Shown here: positions 23,024-26,822 of the stretch, piece after piece | Numbering within the stretch: the stretch's first letter is position 1 | Layout: every line of letters begins with the position of its first letter | Position numbers and translations under genes: made by a program | Assembly (NCBI GenBank): GCA_035443945.1 | Contig: DAOMNQ010000039.1 | Span: forward strand, 1-26,822 | Reading direction: 5' to 3' | Length of the DNA: 26,822 bases | From: CAADGN01 sp035443945 | Lineage (GTDB): Bacteria; Planctomycetota; Phycisphaerae; Phycisphaerales; UBA1924 | Notes under the pieces: generated by a model | Databases searched by the model: none | The model's input: the letters and a program-made list of their open reading frames with translations, nothing else | Told to the model about the DNA's origin: nothing

Positions 23024-23043
23024 ATCGGCAGGGGTGTGCCGAT
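23024..23043. promoter_or_regulatory. Inverted repeat in a divergent intergenic region
   Basis: atcggca (23024-23030) and tgccgat (23037-23043) form a perfect 7-bp inverted repeat with a six-base centre, between the divergent acetyltransferase and sulfotransferase genes. It could be an operator or a small RNA hairpin. No promoter boxes could be set beside it, so the role is open. Confidence 0.35.
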
Positions 23044-23115
23044 GGTGAGACGATGCGTTCGGGGCCTATCGTGCCAGCCTTCGCGGGAGGCCGACAGGAG
23101 ACGGGTGGGATCGGC

Positions 23116-24021
23116 ATGGACCCGACGAAAACCCTTGAAAACCTCGCGAGGAGGTTCCTTCCTCCGTCGGCGGCGCGTGCGGCGAAGCGCGTGGCGGTCT
23201 GGCCGCGGTACTGGGCGCAGCGAGCGGCGTGCCGGCGCGGTTTCCGGGCGTACGGGTCGCGGTATCCGCACCCGGTGCTGTATGTGGCGGGGCTGCCCAA
23301 GAGCGGGACGACGTGGCTGGAGAAGATGATCTCGTCGTTTCCGGGCTTTCACGAACTGCTGATCCCGGAGGTGGCATCGCACGAGTTGCGGACTGGGGGG
23401 AGCCACGACTTCGAGTTGCCGGACGGGATGTTCGAGCGGTTCCGCGGGATGCTGGTGCTGACGAAGATGCACGCGCACGGCTCGGCGCACAACGCGGGCG
23501 TGCTGAAGCGTGCGGGGGTGCCGTACGTGGTGCTGTACCGCGACCTGCGGGACGTTGCGGTGAGCAACTATTTCTACGTTCGGAACACGCCGTGGCACCC
23601 GGAGTACCCGCTGTATGCGCCGCTGCCGTTGCAGGAGGGGCTACGGGTTTTTTCGGAGCGGACGCTGCCTGCGTACGCGGCGTGGGTGCGATCGTGGCGC
23701 GACAACCGCGACCCGGATTCGAGCCTGATGCTGCGGTACGAGGACATGCTGTCGGACGCGCGTGGTTCGGTGACGCGGATCGCGACGCTGTTCGGGCTGG
23801 ATGATTCACCGGAGACGGTGGGGCGGATCGTGGAGGCGCACTCGTTCGAGCGGATGAGCGGTGGTCGTGAGCGCGGGCAGGACGACTCGAGGGCGTTTGT
23901 TCGCAAGGGGGTTGCCGGGGACTGGCGGAACCACTTCGACGAGGCCCTGCGGCGGACGTACAAGAGCACGATCGGGGAGTTTCTGGTCGAGTTCGGGTAC
24001 GAGGCTGGAACGGACTGGTGA
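23116..24021 (+). CDS. PAPS-dependent sulfotransferase
   Basis: A 301-residue sulfotransferase. The 5'-phosphosulfate loop is GLPKSGTTWLEKM (59-71), the 3'-phosphate site VVLYRDLRDVAVSNYFY (138-154) with Arg142 and Ser150, LMLRYEDML (204-212) is the usual central element, and FVRKGVAGDWRNHF (261-274) is the C-terminal PAPS-closing loop. It is the same subfamily as the gene at 5612, here with a longer basic N-terminus. ATG 23116 is chosen because GGTGGG lies close upstream and residues before it look unlike coding protein; ATG 23053 is a possible earlier start. It is first of a plus-strand group with a GT4, a formyltransferase and a deacetylase. Confidence 0.88.
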   Translation: MDPTKTLENLARRFLPPSAARAAKRVAVWPRYWAQRAACRRGFRAYGSRYPHPVLYVAGLPKSGTTWLEKMISSFPGFHELLIPEVASHELRTGGSHDFELPDGMFERFRGMLVLTKMHAHGSAHNAGVLKRAGVPYVVLYRDLRDVAVSNYFYVRNTPWHPEYPLYAPLPLQEGLRVFSERTLPAYAAWVRSWRDNRDPDSSLMLRYEDMLSDARGSVTRIATLFGLDDSPETVGRIVEAHSFERMSGGRERGQDDSRAFVRKGVAGDWRNHFDEALRRTYKSTIGEFLVEFGYEAGTDW

Positions 24022-24040
24022 GGGTTGCGGGGCGGGCCTC

Positions 24041-24046
24041 TATACT
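24041..24046 (+). promoter_or_regulatory. Possible -10 box
   Basis: TATACT lies 31 bases before the GT4 start, in the 56-base gap after the sulfotransferase. It is one of very few AT-rich hexamers outside genes here. No good -35 element is found at normal spacing. Confidence 0.35.
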
Positions 24047-24077
24047 CGCCCCCTTCCCGCGACGGAGAGATCGAGGC

Positions 24078-25349
24078 ATGAGCACGCCGCGCAAGATCCT
24101 GTTCGTGTGCCAGGTGTTCTACCCGGACACGACGTCGACGAGCCAGTTGTTCACGAGCATGTTCGCGGAGATGGTGAAGGAGGGGCACGACATCACGGCG
24201 TTGTGCGCGTTCCCGAGCGGGAGGGAGGGTCGCGGTCGGAAACTGCCGCGGTTCGAGGTCTACAAGGGGATCAAGATCCGCCGGCTTGGGTTCCGGATCG
24301 ACCACAAGAAGTCGCACTACTCGCGGGCGATGTCGTACCTTGGGTTCATGATCCCGGCGTTGCTTCGGCTGCTGTTCGTTCCCAAGCCGACGATCGTGTT
24401 CGGTGTGACGAACCCGCCGTTCCTGGCGCAGGGGCTGTACCTGATCTCGCTGCTGCGGGGGTTGAAGTACCAGTACATGGTGCTGGACGCGTACCCCGAG
24501 TCGCTGATCGCGCTGGGGATGAGCGAGCGGTCCTTCGTGGCGCGTGCGTGGACGTGGCTGAACAAACTGGCGTACCGGCGTGCCGAGAAGATGATCGTGC
24601 TCGGGCGCGACATGACGACGATGCTGGTGAACCGCTACGGGATCGACGAGAAGAAGTCGATCGTGTACATCCCGCACTGGAGCGCGGTGGAGGCGCCGGA
24701 CCCGCTTCCGGTCGAGAAGAGCGCGATGATCGACCGGCTCGGGCTTCGGGGCAAGTTCATCGTGCAGTACTCGGGGAATATGGGGATGTGGCACGACATG
24801 GACTCGTTCGTGCGGGCCGCCAAGCAGGTCGAGGACGACCCGTCGATCCACTTCCTGTTCATCGGCGAGGGGGCGCGGCGGACGGCGGCGGTGCGGCTGG
24901 CGGAGGAACTCGGCTGCACGAACATCACCTGGCACGACTTCGTGCCGCTGGAGCAGGTGCGCGAGAGCCTGTCGAGTTGCCACGCGGCGTTGATCTCGCT
25001 GCGTGCGGGGTTCGAGGGGATCGCGGTGCCGAGCAAGTTGTACGGCATCCTGATGAGCGGTCGCGCGGTGCTGGCGCAGACGCCGATCGAGTCGGAGACT
25101 GCGTACACGCTGGCGGAGTGCGACTGCGGGGTGACGGTGGCGCCGGGCGACACGGACGGGCTGGTGCGGGCGATCCGCGAGATGGCTGCGAACCGTGAGC
25201 GCACAGCGGAGATGGGGCGCAGGGCGTTCCGGGCGTACAAGGAGAAGTACACGCAGGCGCAGGCGATCGAAGCGTTCTCGGACCTGTGGGGTCTGGACAT
25301 GAAGAAGCGGCCCGCGCCGTCGCACGCCGCGGCCGAGACCGCGGCCTGA
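24078..25349 (+). CDS. Glycosyltransferase family 4 (WcaI/WbuB-like)
   Basis: A 423-residue GT-B glycosyltransferase. The N-terminus ILFVCQVFYPDTTSTSQL and the ALCAFPSGREG stretch match the WcaI/WbuB group, which transfers sugars such as fucose, glucose or N-acetylhexosamines to lipid-linked acceptors. The donor domain has VQYSGNMGMWHDMDSF, then FIGEGARR and FEGIAVPSKLYGILMSGRAV, with the donor-binding Glu in the F-E-G position. A hydrophobic patch (YLGFMIPALLRLLFV) in the N-terminal half probably contacts the membrane. ATG 24078 is selected over upstream codons because the conserved Rossmann strand begins seven residues later, with GGAGAG upstream. The next gene starts 17 bases after its stop. 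Confidence 0.9.
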   Translation: MSTPRKILFVCQVFYPDTTSTSQLFTSMFAEMVKEGHDITALCAFPSGREGRGRKLPRFEVYKGIKIRRLGFRIDHKKSHYSRAMSYLGFMIPALLRLLFVPKPTIVFGVTNPPFLAQGLYLISLLRGLKYQYMVLDAYPESLIALGMSERSFVARAWTWLNKLAYRRAEKMIVLGRDMTTMLVNRYGIDEKKSIVYIPHWSAVEAPDPLPVEKSAMIDRLGLRGKFIVQYSGNMGMWHDMDSFVRAAKQVEDDPSIHFLFIGEGARRTAAVRLAEELGCTNITWHDFVPLEQVRESLSSCHAALISLRAGFEGIAVPSKLYGILMSGRAVLAQTPIESETAYTLAECDCGVTVAPGDTDGLVRAIREMAANRERTAEMGRRAFRAYKEKYTQAQAIEAFSDLWGLDMKKRPAPSHAAAETAA

Positions 25350-25366
25350 GGCGCACGGACCCCGCC

Positions 25367-26149
25367 ATGACCCAGCCCGAGACGCGCCCGCCGCTCCGCG
25401 TGCTGATCGTCACCGAGGACGATCCGCTGTACGTGGTGCGGTTCTTCGAGGTTTTTTTCGCCGAGTGCCCGCGCGACCGGATCGACCTGGTCGGCATCAC
25501 GGTGAGCGAGGCGTTCCACGAGCCGATGCACAAGACCGCGATGCGGATGTGGCGTTTCTACGGGCCGGTGGACTTCGTGCGGCTGTGCGTGCGTTTCGCG
25601 CTGGCGAAGGCGGGCAGGAGGAACATCGCCGCGCTGGCGCGCGAGGCCGGCGTGCCGATCGTGCCGACGGCGTCGGTGAACGACCCGGCGTACGTCGCCC
25701 GCGTGCGCGACGAGTTGATGCCGGACGTGATCGTCTCGGTCGCCGCGCCGGAGATTTTCCGCAGGGACATCCTGGGCGCGGCGAGGCTGGCGTGCATCAA
25801 CATCCACTCGGGGCGGCTGCCGGTGTACCGCGGTATGATGCCGAACTTCTGGCAGTTGCTCCACGGGGAGCGGGCGGCCGTCGTGACCGTGCACGAGATG
25901 GCGGAGAAACTCGACGCGGGCGGCGTCATCGACACGCTCGAGTTCCCGCTGCGCGAGCGAGATTCGCTGGACCGGGTGATCACGGGGACGAAGCGCGAGG
26001 GCGCGCGGCTGATGATCCGCGTGCTGGAGCGGTTCCACGCCGGGCCGGTGGAGGCGACGCCGCTGGACATGTCGGGGAAGAAGTACTTCTCGTTCCCGAA
26101 ACCGGGCGACGTGAGGGAGTTCAGGAAGCGGGGCCATAGGATGCTGTAG
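25367..26149 (+). CDS. Formyltransferase family protein, probable sugar N-formyltransferase
   Basis: A 260-residue formyltransferase-fold protein. The catalytic triad of the family is present as Asn145, His147 (CINIHSGRLPVYRG) and Asp183 (HEMAEKLDAGGVI), with His176 nearby. It is shorter than methionyl-tRNA formyltransferase and lacks a recognisable C-terminal tRNA-binding domain, and it sits in an EPS cluster, so a sugar amine is the likelier acceptor, with N10-formyl-tetrahydrofolate as donor. Relatives in O-antigen loci formylate 3- or 4-amino sugars. No aminotransferase making such an amino sugar is in the window. It lies 17 bases after the GT4 gene; ATG 25367 gives a normal N-terminus but has no clear ribosome site, suggesting coupling to the upstream gene. 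Confidence 0.83.
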   Translation: MTQPETRPPLRVLIVTEDDPLYVVRFFEVFFAECPRDRIDLVGITVSEAFHEPMHKTAMRMWRFYGPVDFVRLCVRFALAKAGRRNIAALAREAGVPIVPTASVNDPAYVARVRDELMPDVIVSVAAPEIFRRDILGAARLACINIHSGRLPVYRGMMPNFWQLLHGERAAVVTVHEMAEKLDAGGVIDTLEFPLRERDSLDRVITGTKREGARLMIRVLERFHAGPVEATPLDMSGKKYFSFPKPGDVREFRKRGHRML

Positions 26150-26164
26150 CAGGGATGAGGCGCC

Positions 26165-26215
26165 AGGCACCGGGCACCAGGGAAGGACGGACCTGCTGCC
26201 CCGTGCCCGATGCCT
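26165..26215. repeat. Imperfect inverted repeat spanning a start codon (AGGCACCGGGCAC type)
   Basis: aggcaccgggcac (26165-26177) and gtgcccgatgcct (26203-26215) are inverted with one mismatch in thirteen, and partial copies (caccag, ctgctgcc) lie between. The right arm contains the ATG of the deacetylase gene at 26210. The structure could also form a hairpin after the formyltransferase stop (26149). It has the same style as the other short-word repeats of the window. Confidence 0.7.
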
Positions 26216-26822
26216 GATGCTCCGGCTGCCATGTCGATCGACGTCGAGGACTGGTTCCAGGTCGAGAACCTGAGGGCCGTCGTCGCGCGCGACACGTGGG
26301 ACGAGCGGGAACTGCGCGTCGAGCGGAACACGGACCGCATGCTCGAACTGATGGCGGCGCGCGGCGTGCGCTGCACCTGCTTCATCCTCGGGTGGGTGGC
26401 GGACAGGTGCCCGGACCTGATCCGGCGGATCGCCGCGGCGGGGCACGAGATCGCCAGCCACGGGTACGGGCACGACCTGATCTACTCGCTGACGCACGAC
26501 CAGTTTCGCGAGGATGTTCGCCGTGCGAAGCGGCTGACGGAGGACCTGACCGGGGCGGTGGTGCGGGGGTACCGCGCGCCGTCGTTCTCGATCACGGACT
26601 GGGCGATCGACATCCTGCGCGAGGAGGGGTTCGCCTACGACTCGTCGGCGTTCCCGACGGTGGCGCACGACCGGTACGGGAAACTCTCCGGCATGGACGC
26701 GGGGGAGCCGATCGCGGAGATCAGGCCTGGGTTCCACGAGGTGTGCGTCTCGACGCTGCAACTGGGCAGGCGGGGGCTGCCGTGGGCGGGGGGGGGGTAC
26801 TTCCGGCTGCTCCCGTACCCGG
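26210..26822 (+). CDS. Polysaccharide deacetylase (XrtA-system type), 3' end cut off
   Basis: The first 204 residues of a NodB-type carbohydrate esterase; the window ends inside it. MSIDVEDWFQVE (8-19) holds the catalytic acidic motif (Asp11), HEIASHGYGHD (79-89) the zinc-binding His84 and His88, and GYRAPSFSITDWAIDIL (120-136) motif 3; GGGYFRLLPYP (194-204) matches the exosortase-associated deacetylase family. The role would be removing N-acetyl groups from hexosamines of the polymer, normally outside the inner membrane or at the lipid-linked stage. ATG 26210 (MPDAPAAMSI) fits the family better than ATG 26231, but it lies in an inverted repeat. A ten-G run occurs at 26788-26797. No exosortase or PEP-CTERM protein is in the window. 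Confidence 0.88.
   Translation, partial: MPDAPAAMSIDVEDWFQVENLRAVVARDTWDERELRVERNTDRMLELMAARGVRCTCFILGWVADRCPDLIRRIAAAGHEIASHGYGHDLIYSLTHDQFREDVRRAKRLTEDLTGAVVRGYRAPSFSITDWAIDILREEGFAYDSSAFPTVAHDRYGKLSGMDAGEPIAEIRPGFHEVCVSTLQLGRRGLPWAGGGYFRLLPYP

Noticed and set aside
23574..26761. Long minus-strand frames opposite the GT4, formyltransferase and deacetylase genes
   Set aside because: Arg/His/Pro/Val-rich shadows without domains; the plus-strand genes have full motifs and ordered spacing.
26210..26822. Exosortase/PEP-CTERM system in the window
   Set aside because: Only the deacetylase resembles the XrtA-associated family; no exosortase and no PEP-CTERM tail was found.

Overview
The window looks like an extracellular-polysaccharide (EPS) locus from a GC-rich planctomycete, most likely of the class Phycisphaerae. 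The main reason is a pair of secreted proteins (653-1873 and 1899-3512) that end in the same 54-residue two-repeat dockerin. It opens with Cys and closes with a terminal Gly-Cys, a style I associate with that group. Bases at wobble positions are overwhelmingly G or C, Shine-Dalgarno sites are mostly ordinary, and GTG starts are common. The taxonomic call is inference.

Layout: (1) 36-3512, plus strand: a small hypothetical gene and two secreted dockerin proteins (HAF-repeat type; IPT plus PQQ-propeller type). (2) 3524-5449, minus: an AsnB-type amidotransferase. (3) 5612-10522, plus: two translationally coupled sulfotransferases, a Wzy/WaaL-type polymerase or ligase and a Wzx-type flippase. (4) 10494-11492, minus: a membrane-anchored EEP-family hydrolase. 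(5) 11640-14232, plus: two tandem secreted proteins that closely resemble animal hyaluronidases (GH56), one with a signal peptide and one with a lipobox. (6) 14229-22932, minus: two paralogous GT4 glycosyltransferases, two sulfotransferases, a GT2 glycosyltransferase, a small four-helix-bundle (IVP/S23) gene boxed in by repeats, an unknown beta-propeller protein and three hexapeptide acetyltransferases. (7) 23116-26822, plus: a fifth sulfotransferase, a WcaI-like GT4, a sugar-formyltransferase-like protein and the start of a polysaccharide deacetylase. No transposase, tRNA, rRNA or CRISPR array is visible, and no gap between genes exceeds 300 bases.

Working together, the genes predict a Wzx/Wzy-dependent heteropolysaccharide assembled by at least four glycosyltransferases. 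It would be decorated by acetyl, possibly formyl or amide groups and, unusually heavily, sulfate (five PAPS-dependent sulfotransferase-like genes), and trimmed by an N-deacetylase and by the GH56-like hydrolases. My main proposal is that this bacterium makes a sulfated, glycosaminoglycan-like polymer and carries its own animal-type hyaluronidase homologues to cut it. The initiating phosphoglycosyltransferase, outer-membrane exporter, chain-length kinase and any exosortase would have to lie outside the window.

A second theme is a set of short-word repeats found directly against start codons (1-35, 19417-19439, 21795-21835, 26165-26215). One set, with 12-bp inverted termini, flanks the IVP gene inside the EPS operon and looks like a small mobile cassette without its own transposase.
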